The notes beneath the pieces were generated by a model. It saw only the letters and a list, made by a program, of their open reading frames with translations, did no database searches and was not told where the DNA came from. From assembly GCF_003259615.1 (NCBI RefSeq), contig NZ_QLLR01000002.1, forward strand, positions 124,001 through 188,000: a stretch of DNA of 64,000 nucleotides, read 5' to 3'. Source of the stretch: Pedobacter cryoconitis. Lineage in GTDB: Bacteria; Bacteroidota; Bacteroidia; Sphingobacteriales; Sphingobacteriaceae. This document shows positions 34,549-44,321 of the stretch, one piece after another. Position 1 is the stretch's first letter, and each line of letters opens with the position of its first letter. The translations under genes and the position numbers were made by a program.

Positions 34549-37131
34549 TTAAAAATCGAATTTAACTCTCGCACGAAGACCCCATTTCGATACACCAGGG
34601 TTATCCAGGTAATTAAATCTTCTTACCATATCCACGCGCAGTAACTTAAAGATATTACCCACACCGACACTTCCCTCAATATAAGGAGTACTGCTTAATC
34701 CGTTTGTTGTAGCTACTCCCTGGTCATTTTTAGGGAACTGGAACTGCGAAGGATTAAGGTTTGGATTATTCTCATTTCTCAAACCACCATACAAGGCTTT
34801 AAAGGAAACCAGCTCTCTGAATTTCAATTCCTTAAGCAAAGGTATTTTATTAAAGAAGAATCCATTGAAATTGTGGTCGATCATGATACTTGCATAATGA
34901 TCACTCACAAACTCCAGGAAGTTCATTAAATTGTAGGACATCAATTGATAAGCATAAGTCTGGTTCGCTCTGTGGATAGTCAATAAAGGAAAAGGGACCT
35001 TTCCGATGATATACCCGCCCTCTGCGGTCACATCTGTATAGCCTAATTGCGACAGATAGAATCTCTTATCAATACTGGCTACGAAATTGTGATAATTATA
35101 CTGACCGCCCAATACGCCTTTCAAGCCTGCAGTATAACGCAGATTGAAAATAGGATATTTATCAATAATGGGTGTTCTGTATACTTTTCCCTGGTAAAAC
35201 TTCTCATAAGGCGCATAACGCAAACTTACAGTCAGCTCAGTGGTATTGATTTTATCAATCGGGGTAATCACATTGTCTGCATTAAAGCTATTAAAGCCTA
35301 ATGAACCTGCTGGTCTTTGTGTCCATTTACGGAAACTAAATCCATAAGAAAAATGGTTTTCAAACTCCTTGGTATAATCAATCTTATAAATATCATTATA
35401 AGTCATCATATTATTCTCCCCGCGTTTGAAAGACAGCAGGAAGTTATCCTCCTGTACAAACTGGAGTTCCTGACCAGGGATCTTGGTGTCTCTCTGGAAA
35501 CTTGCGCGGACAAAGTTCTGAGGAAAGGCATAAATTGACTTATTGTTCAGAGAATAAGTTCCGCTTAAGAAATACTTCCACTTCTCATCTTTAAAACCAT
35601 AGGCTGTATAAGTCTCAAAATAATATCTTTTACTTAGTGCAGGAGTGGTACGCCCGCCCAGACGTAAACGGAAACCCTCTACACTGTTGAAACTGTAAAA
35701 CGTATTGACAGGTCCCATTTCGAATGGTCCGAAATCCTTGTAACCTGCAAAGAACAAAGTAACAATATCCATCGTCCTTTTAAAGGATGGGATGGTTTGT
35801 AAAGTATCAATATTCTTATAAATTTTCAGATTGGCCCCTACTAAAGTATCACTCTGTCTCTGGCTATCCCAGAACTGTTCCGAACGTAATCCGGCCTGTG
35901 GATTAACCACCAGCGCTGCCCCCCTGTAAACAGAGTCTGGCTGAGGGTTATTGATCTTGTAATTGTTAAACTTGACCGTACGCTGCCCGGTAAAACCTCC
36001 GCCTCTTTTCTTATTGATACCAAAATCAATAATCAGGTTGGTTTTGGACAAATGATACCTGCCGTCCGGGTTTTTATCAAAATCAAGTTTAGCCTCCAAT
36101 GCCCTCACGAAGTTAAGATTGATATTTTTATTCACCGTCAGAAAAGCATCCTGAACCGCATAATTACCATCCATAGTGACGTAGATCTTACCTTCAAATA
36201 AAAGATCTGAATTGTTCCTTGGAATAAAAGAAAGCTCAATCAGCTGAGGACTATGTGTTTTTATAGTATCAGTAATAAAAAACTTATAAAAAGTAGGTGC
36301 AGAATCAGCAATCGGACTCAAAAACTGGTTACTTACAATAGAAATATTGCTGTCATAAATATTAATGTCTGCATACATCCTTTCAAAGTACTTGCTCAGT
36401 CCTTCGGTGTCAATAAATTTACTATCATAATTCACGTGCTTATCACCAGTAAGAATCGTCTTTTTCTTATCCGGAGACTTCTGCAGGTAAATCTGTGATA
36501 CCTTTTCCTCCATAAAAACAGGAAGTGTTAATTTACCGCCAATCTTGGTAGAATCCTGTTTTTCAAAAAGGAACTGGTAGTTTTTGAAAATACGTTTGTT
36601 CTGGAATTTTTCAGACAGATTACTTAAAGAGAACAGCATTTGTTCATATTGCTGATATTCTACATGATCATAATTCTTGTTCTGATTCTTAGCTTTATTT
36701 TCAATTACTTTTCTGATCAGCTCTACCGCCGGATTATTCTTATTTCTATAAGCAGGTCTTTTGTTAGAACTGATCACAACCTCGGTCAATTTTTGAGATT
36801 CTGATTGCAGCTTAACATTAACCACTTGTGTTTGTCCAGGCTTGATAGTCACGTAAGAGGTCTGATAACCTACATAACTAATTTGTAACTGCGTATGTGC
36901 TTCACTGGTGGAAATGGTAAACTTACCATCCACATCCGTTTTAGTAATGATCCCTGTTCCTTTAAACAGAATGGTAGCATAAGGAACCGGGTCTTTATCT
37001 GTAGCATCAGATACTATACCTGTAATCACGGTACGTGAAGCAGGTACAGGTTGCTGAGCCGCAGCTTTAAATGCGAAAAATGGCATTACCAAAGCACAGA
37101 TCAGTATGATTTTTTTAAGGTGTGGTTTCAT
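34549..37131 (-). CDS. DUF5686 / carboxypeptidase-regulatory-like outer membrane protein (second copy)
   Basis: The protein has 860 residues: signal peptide (about 1-26, FKAAAQ), CarboxypepD_reg-like domain (about 36-120) and DUF5686 with a probable C-terminal beta-barrel ending FDF. It parallels the 853-residue copy at 1604-4165 along its whole length. Here it leads a unit with DUF4833 and a fatty acid hydroxylase, 174 bp after the epimerase gene. That context suggests a role in placing or moving envelope lipids, but no activity is known for the family. Confidence 0.85.
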   Translation of the reverse strand: MKPHLKKIILICALVMPFFAFKAAAQQPVPASRTVITGIVSDATDKDPVPYATILFKGTGIITKTDVDGKFTISTSEAHTQLQISYVGYQTSYVTIKPGQTQVVNVKLQSESQKLTEVVISSNKRPAYRNKNNPAVELIRKVIENKAKNQNKNYDHVEYQQYEQMLFSLSNLSEKFQNKRIFKNYQFLFEKQDSTKIGGKLTLPVFMEEKVSQIYLQKSPDKKKTILTGDKHVNYDSKFIDTEGLSKYFERMYADINIYDSNISIVSNQFLSPIADSAPTFYKFFITDTIKTHSPQLIELSFIPRNNSDLLFEGKIYVTMDGNYAVQDAFLTVNKNINLNFVRALEAKLDFDKNPDGRYHLSKTNLIIDFGINKKRGGGFTGQRTVKFNNYKINNPQPDSVYRGAALVVNPQAGLRSEQFWDSQRQSDTLVGANLKIYKNIDTLQTIPSFKRTMDIVTLFFAGYKDFGPFEMGPVNTFYSFNSVEGFRLRLGGRTTPALSKRYYFETYTAYGFKDEKWKYFLSGTYSLNNKSIYAFPQNFVRASFQRDTKIPGQELQFVQEDNFLLSFKRGENNMMTYNDIYKIDYTKEFENHFSYGFSFRKWTQRPAGSLGFNSFNADNVITPIDKINTTELTVSLRYAPYEKFYQGKVYRTPIIDKYPIFNLRYTAGLKGVLGGQYNYHNFVASIDKRFYLSQLGYTDVTAEGGYIIGKVPFPLLTIHRANQTYAYQLMSYNLMNFLEFVSDHYASIMIDHNFNGFFFNKIPLLKELKFRELVSFKALYGGLRNENNPNLNPSQFQFPKNDQGVATTNGLSSTPYIEGSVGVGNIFKLLRVDMVRRFNYLDNPGVSKWGLRARVKFDF

Positions 37132-37305
37132 AATTATATAAGAGCAAATTTCAAAAAAAATACCTGCGGACGGACTAATGCAGTAAAAAAGTCAATAATT
37201 AGAGCAAAAAAAAGATCCATTTTATATTCCACAAACACCTTCATATCAACAAATAACAATTTAAAACTAATATTATAAATATTTCTGTTTAACTATCGCA
37301 GCTAT

Positions 37306-38295
37306 TTATAGCCATTTATTATTCTTGTACCAATCTACCGTTTCAACTAATCCTTTTTCCAGATTATAAACAGGTTTGAATCCAAAATCTTTCTGGAGCC
37401 TTTCAATACTGCATGCCCAATTGATGGCAGTCAGCTCATTCATTTTTTCTTTATTCAAGGTAGGTGCACCTGCAGCATTTTTATAAATCCATTCCATCAA
37501 TGCTGCAAGGGCAGCAACTGCAGGAACAGGCAGGTGAAACTTCCATGTTTTTTTATGCAGGGCCTTCTTCACCCCTTCTGCTAAAGCGTATCTGCTATAG
37601 ATACCACCATCAGACACATTGTACTGTTTGTTTGTTACAGCAGAGAACAATGCTTCTACAATAATCCTGGCCAGATCTTTCACATAAATGAAACTGATCT
37701 GTTGTTTAAAGCTGCCAATATGCGGCTCCAGTCCTTTGTTAATAGTTTGCAATAAGATAAAAATATCCTTTTCCCTGGGTCCGTAAACCGCTGTCGGGCG
37801 GATCACCAAAAGCGGCAACCCCTTAATCTCTTCCAGGTACTGCTCTGCCAATAACTTGCTTGCGCCGTAATTAGTGACCGGATGAGCAGGAGAATTATCC
37901 TCAATCAAACCAGCCAGGTCCTTTAAAGGTCCCAGCGCCGCAAGACTGCTCACAAAGATGAATTTCTCCAGCTTAATATTTGCCGCTATGGCTGCCAAAG
38001 CAAGATTCTGAGTATATACGGCATTAACCATATTGTACTCTTCCCTGGTTTTGGCACTGGTAATACCAGCAGCATGAATGATGTAACTGTATTGTTTTTC
38101 TTCTAATTCTTTTTGAAGTGAATTGGTATCACTGAAATCAGGATGCGTATATTGTATACCAAATTCCTGAAGATGTTTAATATCACTAGTTGGCCTTACC
38201 GCTGCAAAAACCTCTAAATCAGAAGCTATGGCTGCAGCAATCAAATGGAATCCAACGAAACCACTTGCCCCAGTTATCAATACACGCTTTTTCAT
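37306..38295 (-). CDS. NAD-dependent epimerase/dehydratase (SDR), CerR-like candidate
   Basis: The protein has 329 residues of the extended SDR type. The Rossmann motif is TGASGFVGFHL at residues 6-16, the catalytic Ser is in KFIFVSSLAALGP, and the Y-x-x-x-K is YGASKLLAEQYL. Its position directly after serine palmitoyltransferase and a 54-aa ORF is striking. In Caulobacter an SDR of this type, CerR, reduces the keto group in ceramide synthesis, and Bacteroides has a similar enzyme. The same role is inferred here: reducing 3-ketosphinganine or ketoceramide. A sugar epimerase role cannot be excluded. Confidence 0.8.
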   Translation of the reverse strand: MKKRVLITGASGFVGFHLIAAAIASDLEVFAAVRPTSDIKHLQEFGIQYTHPDFSDTNSLQKELEEKQYSYIIHAAGITSAKTREEYNMVNAVYTQNLALAAIAANIKLEKFIFVSSLAALGPLKDLAGLIEDNSPAHPVTNYGASKLLAEQYLEEIKGLPLLVIRPTAVYGPREKDIFILLQTINKGLEPHIGSFKQQISFIYVKDLARIIVEALFSAVTNKQYNVSDGGIYSRYALAEGVKKALHKKTWKFHLPVPAVAALAALMEWIYKNAAGAPTLNKEKMNELTAINWACSIERLQKDFGFKPVYNLEKGLVETVDWYKNNKWL

Positions 38296-38456
38296 ATCGC
38301 TTTTTCAAATAACTGCGAATAATAAGTAATACCGCTTTTTAACGCTTGTTCCCCAAAAGGATGCAGTCCGGAACTCAGCATATGTTCCTGAGTTATAAAT
38401 AAGTCAGGAACACTACTAAAATCCTTTTTGCCATTACGGGCAACGCTCTGTTTCAT
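38292..38456 (-). CDS. 54-aa small ORF between SPT and the epimerase
   Basis: The frame runs from an ATG at 38456 to a TGA at 38292-38294. It begins 3 bp after the SPT stop, in the same frame as SPT, and its stop overlaps the epimerase start (ATGA). The product starts MKQSVARNGKKDF, contains a central segment VPDLFITQEHMLSSGLHPF and ends FEKAI. It has no membrane helix or known motif. The tight coupling on both sides suggests it is translated. Stop-codon readthrough would add it to SPT as a C-terminal tail. No function can be assigned. Confidence 0.6.
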   Translation of the reverse strand: MKQSVARNGKKDFSSVPDLFITQEHMLSSGLHPFGEQALKSGITYYSQLFEKAI

Positions 38457-38459
38457 AGC

Positions 38460-39683
<1,224 letters not shown>

Positions 39684-39792
39684 TTACTTCAGATAGATTC
39701 ATAATTTATTTTATTCATACACAGCTTAATACAAAAAATACCGCAATGAAACATGATCTAATATATTAAAAATATGTTAATTTTAAGATAGA

Positions 39793-39834
39793 CAAAAGTA
39801 AATTATTCTTAGACCATAACCGTATTTTAGTCTA
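39793..39834 (-). promoter_or_regulatory. SPT promoter -7 box and TetR operator candidate
   Basis: On the minus strand a -7 box TACTTTTG (39793-39800) matches TAnnTTTG. Just upstream lies a 25-bp imperfect palindrome (39810-39834) centred on 39822, with half-site TAGACCATAA and opposite half TAGACTAAAA; 8 of 12 positions pair. It occupies the region between -33 and -7, where a repressor would block polymerase. A very similar element precedes tetR. The leader to the SPT ATG is about 120 nt. Confidence 0.6.
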
Positions 39835-39932
39835 TAATATTATTGTCAAATAAATAATTACACCTTTTATCTCTTATTTTATTGTTTAAATCTTCTTTAT
39901 ATTTCCAGTTAAAACAAGAAATACCTTTCAGA

Positions 39933-40550
39933 TTAATTGCTCTCCGTCTTCTTTTTTAAAGCATCCTTACCTATCCCTGTAATTAGCATATCGATCATTT
40001 CATCAAAATATTCATGTGTCCGCTGTTCAGAAAGTTCTATGGATAAAGGGAAATGCAGGCCGCGAAAAACGGTGACCATCACAAAAGAGATTTTGTTCAT
40101 TCTTTCCAATGTCATTTCTTTAAATTCGCCCGACTGGCTCCCTCCAAGGAGGATTTCCGTAATCATATCTATCTGAATCTGCTCGTACCTTGATTTGATA
40201 CAAATCAGCATCCTCATGCTATCTAAAACATCATCAAACAAAACCTCTCTAAAGCTATGAAAACCTATTATAGAGGTGATTTGTGCTTGTAAATAAGCTT
40301 TTAGTTTTTCTTTGGCAGTTAATGAAACATTGACAGCTTCGCGTATCCGCTTCACTACGTTTTTCATTTCATCTTCAACAACTGCCTCGAAAATCTCAAT
40401 TTTACTTGGAAAATAATAATAGAGCGTACTCTTTCCTTTACCAGCTGCAGTAGCTATCTCTTCCATGGTTGTTTTTTTCAATCCATGTTTTCCGAATAAC
40501 TTCTTTGCCCCTGATAATATCTCCTCTATTACAATCTCATCCTTTTCCAT
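39933..40550 (-). CDS. TetR/AcrR family transcriptional regulator
   Basis: The protein has 205 residues. The N-terminal helix-turn-helix is typical: GAKKLFGKHGLKKTTMEEIA then GKGKSTLYYYFPSKIEIFEAVV. The C-terminal ligand-binding domain (about 75-195) is helical and variable. It sits 268 bp upstream of SPT on the same strand. A 25-bp inverted repeat overlaps its own promoter, and a similar one overlaps the SPT promoter, so it probably represses itself and controls sphingolipid synthesis in response to an acyl-CoA or lipid ligand. The ligand is inferred only. Confidence 0.9.
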   Translation of the reverse strand: MEKDEIVIEEILSGAKKLFGKHGLKKTTMEEIATAAGKGKSTLYYYFPSKIEIFEAVVEDEMKNVVKRIREAVNVSLTAKEKLKAYLQAQITSIIGFHSFREVLFDDVLDSMRMLICIKSRYEQIQIDMITEILLGGSQSGEFKEMTLERMNKISFVMVTVFRGLHFPLSIELSEQRTHEYFDEMIDMLITGIGKDALKKKTESN

Positions 40551-40571
40551 TCAAAACTGCTAATAAATAAT

Positions 40572-40624
40572 TAGACCGAAATTCAATTATGGTCCAAAAG
40601 TATTGTAATTTTTTCATTCCGCAA
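40572..40624 (-). promoter_or_regulatory. tetR promoter with overlapping operator-like palindrome
   Basis: On the minus strand a -33 TTG (40622-40624) is followed after 19 bp by a -7 box TACTTTTG (40595-40602), a good Bacteroidota promoter. A 25-bp inverted repeat (40572-40596, centre 40584) overlaps the -7 box and the start region. Its halves TAGACCGAAATT and TGGACCATAATT pair at 9 of 12 positions and match the half-sites in front of SPT. Confidence 0.7.
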
Positions 40625-40700
40625 TCTTTCCATATCAAATCCGACATTGAAATGATAATGATATTAAATTAAAAATAAAAGTGGCTTTAAGGTTTATCTC

Positions 40701-41048
40701 TTATTTTGACTGCCCTGGTTTAACGCGAAGGTCTTCTTTATCGTAAAGATCGATTAATTTACTCTGCAAACGGATTACACTTGTTTCCAATTCTGTAACT
40801 TTTTGTTTTAAGCGTTCGTTCTCTTCTCCTACCTCGCTTTTATCGTCCTCGCCTGTATTCAATAATTGTCTGATGTCCAAACCATGTACTTTCGCAATCT
40901 GGTGGATCCTGCTAAAATTCGGATCAGTAATACCTGTTTCCAATTTTGAGTATGCAGGAATAGATACCTTTAATAACTCGGCCATAGTTTTTTGATTAAG
41001 ACCTCTTTTTTGACGGAGAATTTTGAATTTCTGTCCCAGTGTTTTCAT
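40701..41048 (-). CDS. Xre family helix-turn-helix regulator with coiled-coil tail
   Basis: The protein has 115 residues. An Xre HTH fills residues about 6-62 (LRQKRGLNQKTMAELLKVSIPAYSKLETG in pattern, then PNFSRIHQIAKVHGLDI). The last about 40 residues form a leucine-heptad coiled coil (ENERLKQKVTELETSVIRL), probably for dimerisation. It is not paired with an obvious toxin gene and lies alone between tetR and the barrel/sigma pair. The target genes are unknown. Confidence 0.85.
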   Translation of the reverse strand: MKTLGQKFKILRQKRGLNQKTMAELLKVSIPAYSKLETGITDPNFSRIHQIAKVHGLDIRQLLNTGEDDKSEVGEENERLKQKVTELETSVIRLQSKLIDLYDKEDLRVKPGQSK

Positions 41049-41336
41049 TGTATGATATTTATGTGTGTGAGTTTGTTTTGAAATAAAAATAGAAATTATT
41101 TAACATAATTTTTACATTATATAGTGATTTTTTAAGCTAAAACATTATAGTATATTACAAATAATGATAAATAAATACATTTCGCAGAAAAAAGAAAATG
41201 ATTTTCGCAAATTTCCAGAAATAGCTACCTGACAAGCAAAATATATTGCTTAAACAATTTGAGAGGAAAGGTAGTTAAATGTACTGCCCCTTACACGTCA
41301 AACATCAGGCCATAAAATGAATAAATCAGAAAACTA
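41049..41336. other. Intergenic region without recognised gene
   Basis: These 288 bp are AT-rich and separate the Xre gene from the end of the barrel gene on the same strand. No ORF, TAnnTTTG promoter match or clear terminator was seen. Confidence 0.5.
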
Positions 41337-42695
41337 TCAAAATGACAGTTGAAACTTGATACCACTATTTGTTAAATTCAAATCCTCTGAAGAAAGTTTA
41401 CCCACGGGGATTTTAATAAATGGTTCGATGCGGACTTTGTATTTATTAAAAATATGCTGTTGACGGCCAACCGAGAAATTAAAATAACCGATATAACTAT
41501 TTCCCTTTAAATGTTTTTCTACAGTAGGTTCTTCTACGTGCTCCACTGCTACTGCCTTAAAAGTAGAAGGGCCGCCAGTTTGAAAGTCATAACCGTTCAG
41601 ATCTACCTGCGATGTTTGTTCAAAAGTATTATTTCTTTTTTCACTGAGTACGCTGAAAAAAGAAACACCTGCACTCGTGTAAAAACTTTTATTCAATTTA
41701 TAGACCAGTGCAATCGGAATATCTATAGCTTTCAGATTAGCGTCCACAGAGACTAATTTTTTATTAGAAAATGAGCTTACCCCCACCCCGCTGTTCCCTT
41801 GTCCGGGAACCGCACCGGCTGCCTGCATTTGCAGGTATGAAATTCCGGAGCTTAAAGAAAACTTATCAGAAAGCCTGTAAGCAGTGGTCAGCCCTCCGCC
41901 TACATTCATTTTATCACTGGTAGCGGTAGGCATCACCTGTAATCCAAAATCCCAGTCAGATCCTTTTTCTTCTTTCTTTTTTAAAGTTTTACCAGAGTTC
42001 CTGGATTCAGCCAGCAGGAATTCTGCCGTAGTCAATTTTTCATGCGGTATGTGGTTCGCTGTGTCTTTAGCACCCGCAGCAATAAAAGGTTTAGTTTCTT
42101 TTTGAGCATATTGCTGTACCGGTTTTTTCTGCTGTAAACTTAACTCCTGCTGCAATTGCACCGGTTGCACTTTTCCGGCAGCAACCCCATCAGCAGCCCG
42201 TTGTGTGTTAATTTCAGTAATTACAGGTACTGCATCTGACCGGAGTATTCCCGAAGGATGACTATTGTTTACTGCAATTCTGCCAGCAGACTGCGGAACA
42301 GCAGCAGACTGGACCTGTTCAATAACCAGCCCTTCATTACCGGCAGCCCCGCCTCTCGAACCGGCAATGGCCTGCCCGGATATAGCTGGAACAGGCGGCT
42401 TCACTACAGCTACTTGCGGAACAACGGATTTCACAATACTTCCCTGCGGAACAGCTGACTTCACAACAGCCACCTGACCCGTCTTTTGCCGCGGAAAAAA
42501 TTGCTTGAATACAAAAGGCAATACAGAAGCCATCAGTACAAATACTGCTGCAATTCTGATCCAGTTTGCCAAAAACGGGTACTTCTTCTTTTTAACCTTC
42601 GAAAATGACTCCCATTCTCCCGGCACATAGGTTTCCTGATAATCTTCGAAAAGATCAGCAATCTCCTTTATCAGTTCTTTCTTAGGATATTCCAT
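41337..42695 (-). CDS. Membrane-anchored protein with C-terminal outer-membrane-type beta-barrel domain, partner of ECF sigma factor
   Basis: The protein has 452 residues from the ATG at 42695; the longer frame starts with TTG. Residues 1-45 are charged and probably cytoplasmic, followed by one membrane helix (WIRIAAVFVLMASVLPFVF). Next is a low-complexity Val/Pro/Gln region with about three copies of a ten-residue VVKSxVPQ repeat (near 72-105). The C-terminal about 220 residues resemble a PorT-like outer-membrane beta-barrel domain, ending FQLSF. Its start overlaps the sigma factor gene by 14 bp, so it probably acts as a sigma regulator or shares its regulon. An anti-sigma role is inferred. 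Confidence 0.65.
   Translation of the reverse strand: MEYPKKELIKEIADLFEDYQETYVPGEWESFSKVKKKKYPFLANWIRIAAVFVLMASVLPFVFKQFFPRQKTGQVAVVKSAVPQGSIVKSVVPQVAVVKPPVPAISGQAIAGSRGGAAGNEGLVIEQVQSAAVPQSAGRIAVNNSHPSGILRSDAVPVITEINTQRAADGVAAGKVQPVQLQQELSLQQKKPVQQYAQKETKPFIAAGAKDTANHIPHEKLTTAEFLLAESRNSGKTLKKKEEKGSDWDFGLQVMPTATSDKMNVGGGLTTAYRLSDKFSLSSGISYLQMQAAGAVPGQGNSGVGVSSFSNKKLVSVDANLKAIDIPIALVYKLNKSFYTSAGVSFFSVLSEKRNNTFEQTSQVDLNGYDFQTGGPSTFKAVAVEHVEEPTVEKHLKGNSYIGYFNFSVGRQQHIFNKYKVRIEPFIKIPVGKLSSEDLNLTNSGIKFQLSF
42390..42478 (-). repeat. Short tandem repeat encoding VVKSxVPQ units
   Basis: About three degenerate 30-nt units inside the barrel gene encode the Val/Pro/Gln repeat of the linker region. Copy number could vary between strains. 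The boundaries are approximate. Confidence 0.5.
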
Positions 42696-43242
42696 CAGTA
42701 ATTTCAATACTTTTTTTATAAAGTTCCCTCAACTTTTGCTTTGCCCGGGTAAGATAAGTCCGGCTCGAGCTGACCGGGATCGTTAATAACGAAGCTATTT
42801 CATCATGACTGAAGCCCTCTATCTCATAAAGATTGAAAACTGTACGGTGTAAATCAGGAAGACTATGAAGGAGCCTGAGAATATCCTGTGCAAACAGTTT
42901 CTCCTCTACTTCCACATATCCTACAGTACCATCTTCATATTCATCTACATAGCTCAGCACAGATTTACTGGCCCTGAGCTTATCCAGCGCAGTACGAACA
43001 GTTATTTTGGCCAGCCATGCTTTAAAAGTTTTTTGAAAATCCAGAAGGTTGTGGTCATGCCTGAAGTCGTACATGGTTTTAAATGCCTTCATAAAACTAT
43101 CGTTGACCACCTCCTTAGCAGCGTTTCTATCCTTAAAATAACGTGTTGATATACCCATCAGATAACCCCAGTAGTGGACATAAATACGTTCTTGTATGCG
43201 CTCATCACGCGCACCAAGACCCGCAATGATCTCCTGGAACAT
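42682..43242 (-). CDS. ECF-type RNA polymerase sigma-70 factor
   Basis: The protein has 186 residues from the ATG at 43242; a GTG at 43260 would add six residues. Region 2 lies about 20-90 (YFKDRNAAKEVVNDSFMKAFK ... DFQKTFKAWLAKITVRTALDKLR) and region 4 about 120-180 (LPDLHRTVFNLYEIEGFSHDEIASLL then SSSRTYLTRAKQKLREL). This is the two-domain ECF layout. The downstream gene overlaps by 14 bp and encodes a membrane protein that may regulate it. The activating signal is unknown. Confidence 0.93.
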   Translation of the reverse strand: MFQEIIAGLGARDERIQERIYVHYWGYLMGISTRYFKDRNAAKEVVNDSFMKAFKTMYDFRHDHNLLDFQKTFKAWLAKITVRTALDKLRASKSVLSYVDEYEDGTVGYVEVEEKLFAQDILRLLHSLPDLHRTVFNLYEIEGFSHDEIASLLTIPVSSSRTYLTRAKQKLRELYKKSIEITDGIS

Positions 43243-43457
43243 TGTATTTTTATTATCCACGCTTCGCTAAACCTATCTTATAAGTCAATATATCTATTTT
43301 TATACTCTGCCTGAACACAGATTGCAACCATCTCTATTTATTTAACAGAACCGGATTAACAGGATAAACGCAGCTCACCGGCATAACGCTACAGCAACAT
43401 TCAATAAAACTATAAATATCGGCTTTTTCTTTCATTTTCAATATTTATCTAAAATCG

Positions 43458-43487
43458 TTGTAGCGTTTTCTATTCCAGCTACGTTTT
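43458..43487 (+). promoter_or_regulatory. Candidate promoter of the DUF4397 lipoprotein gene
   Basis: A -33 TTG (43458-43460) is followed after 19 bp by TACGTTTT (43480-43487), one base off TAnnTTTG. A 9-bp inverted repeat (AACGCTACA at 43385-43393, complement at 43459-43467) overlaps the -33 element and may be a regulator site. The leader would be about 37 nt. Confidence 0.4.
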
Positions 43488-43530
43488 ACCTCCAAAAACA
43501 CATAATAAATCTTATCAAAACATTTAAGAC

Positions 43531-44256
43531 ATGAAATTTAATCTTACTTCATTTTCGAAAAACATCAAAAGAACTTTAGTAGTTACGGCGGTTGCTGGTG
43601 CTGTTCTTTCTTTTAATGCTTGTAAAAAAGACACTCCTATTCAGCAGGACCGTTCAGCATTATCAATTACCAATGCTTCACCACTGAATGATTCGGTTGA
43701 CTTTATTCTGAATAACAGAAGAATAACCTCAGGTTCTTTACCTTTTGGAAAGAGCTATAATTATTTTACGCTGACTTCAGGAACACAATTGGGAGCTTTA
43801 GCAAAACCGGGTTCAGTAGAAACTTTTTACAAGGCTAATTTTGACCTGGCTACCAACCAGTATCACTCGCTTTATATCACTACCCAGACGCTTGCTAAAG
43901 CGGATAGTTCTGCTTTCCTTGTGATTAAGGATGACTTTACTGCACCGGCTGCGGGAAATGGTAAAATACGTTTTATCAATCTTTCTTCAGATTCTCCTGC
44001 TTATGACCTGGTGATTGAGGGCGATACAACTTCTTTCAAAAACAGAGCTTTCAAAGAATATACCGTGTTTAAAAATCTTAAACCAGCTAAATATAAAGTA
44101 TCTGTAGTGAATACCACAACTAAAGCAGTTGCTGCTACCCTGGCAGATGTGGAGATCACTGCAGGAAACTTCTATACGATTTATGCTAAAGGCTTACTGG
44201 GAGCAACAGTTCCTGCGAAGCAATTAAGCATCACTTCAAGCCTGCACAGGTTCTAA
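43531..44256 (+). CDS. DUF4397 domain lipoprotein
   Basis: The protein has 241 residues. The signal ends in a lipobox (VLSFNAC), followed by KKDTP, so it is probably anchored in the envelope. The mature part has two beta-rich repeats beginning ALSITNASPLNDSVDFILN and KIRFINLSSDSPAYDLVIEG, the repeating R-x-x-N-x-S-x-x-x-x-x-D-x-x-x pattern of DUF4397. Such domains are common in Bacteroidota surface lipoproteins, and the function is unknown. It is divergent from the ECF sigma gene and could be one of its targets. Confidence 0.85.
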   Translation: MKFNLTSFSKNIKRTLVVTAVAGAVLSFNACKKDTPIQQDRSALSITNASPLNDSVDFILNNRRITSGSLPFGKSYNYFTLTSGTQLGALAKPGSVETFYKANFDLATNQYHSLYITTQTLAKADSSAFLVIKDDFTAPAAGNGKIRFINLSSDSPAYDLVIEGDTTSFKNRAFKEYTVFKNLKPAKYKVSVVNTTTKAVAATLADVEITAGNFYTIYAKGLLGATVPAKQLSITSSLHRF

Positions 44257-44284
44257 ACCTGTACCCCTATCAGTTAATGTTTAA

Positions 44285-44321
44285 AACCATCTGCGCTTTA
44301 ACAGCCAGGTGGTTTTTTTTT
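44285..44321 (+). terminator. Terminator after the DUF4397 gene
   Basis: AACCATCTG (44285-44293) pairs with CAGGTGGTT (44306-44314), with one wobble pair, and is followed by a T-run to 44321. The run touches the stop codon of the small convergent gene at 44320. Confidence 0.75.
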
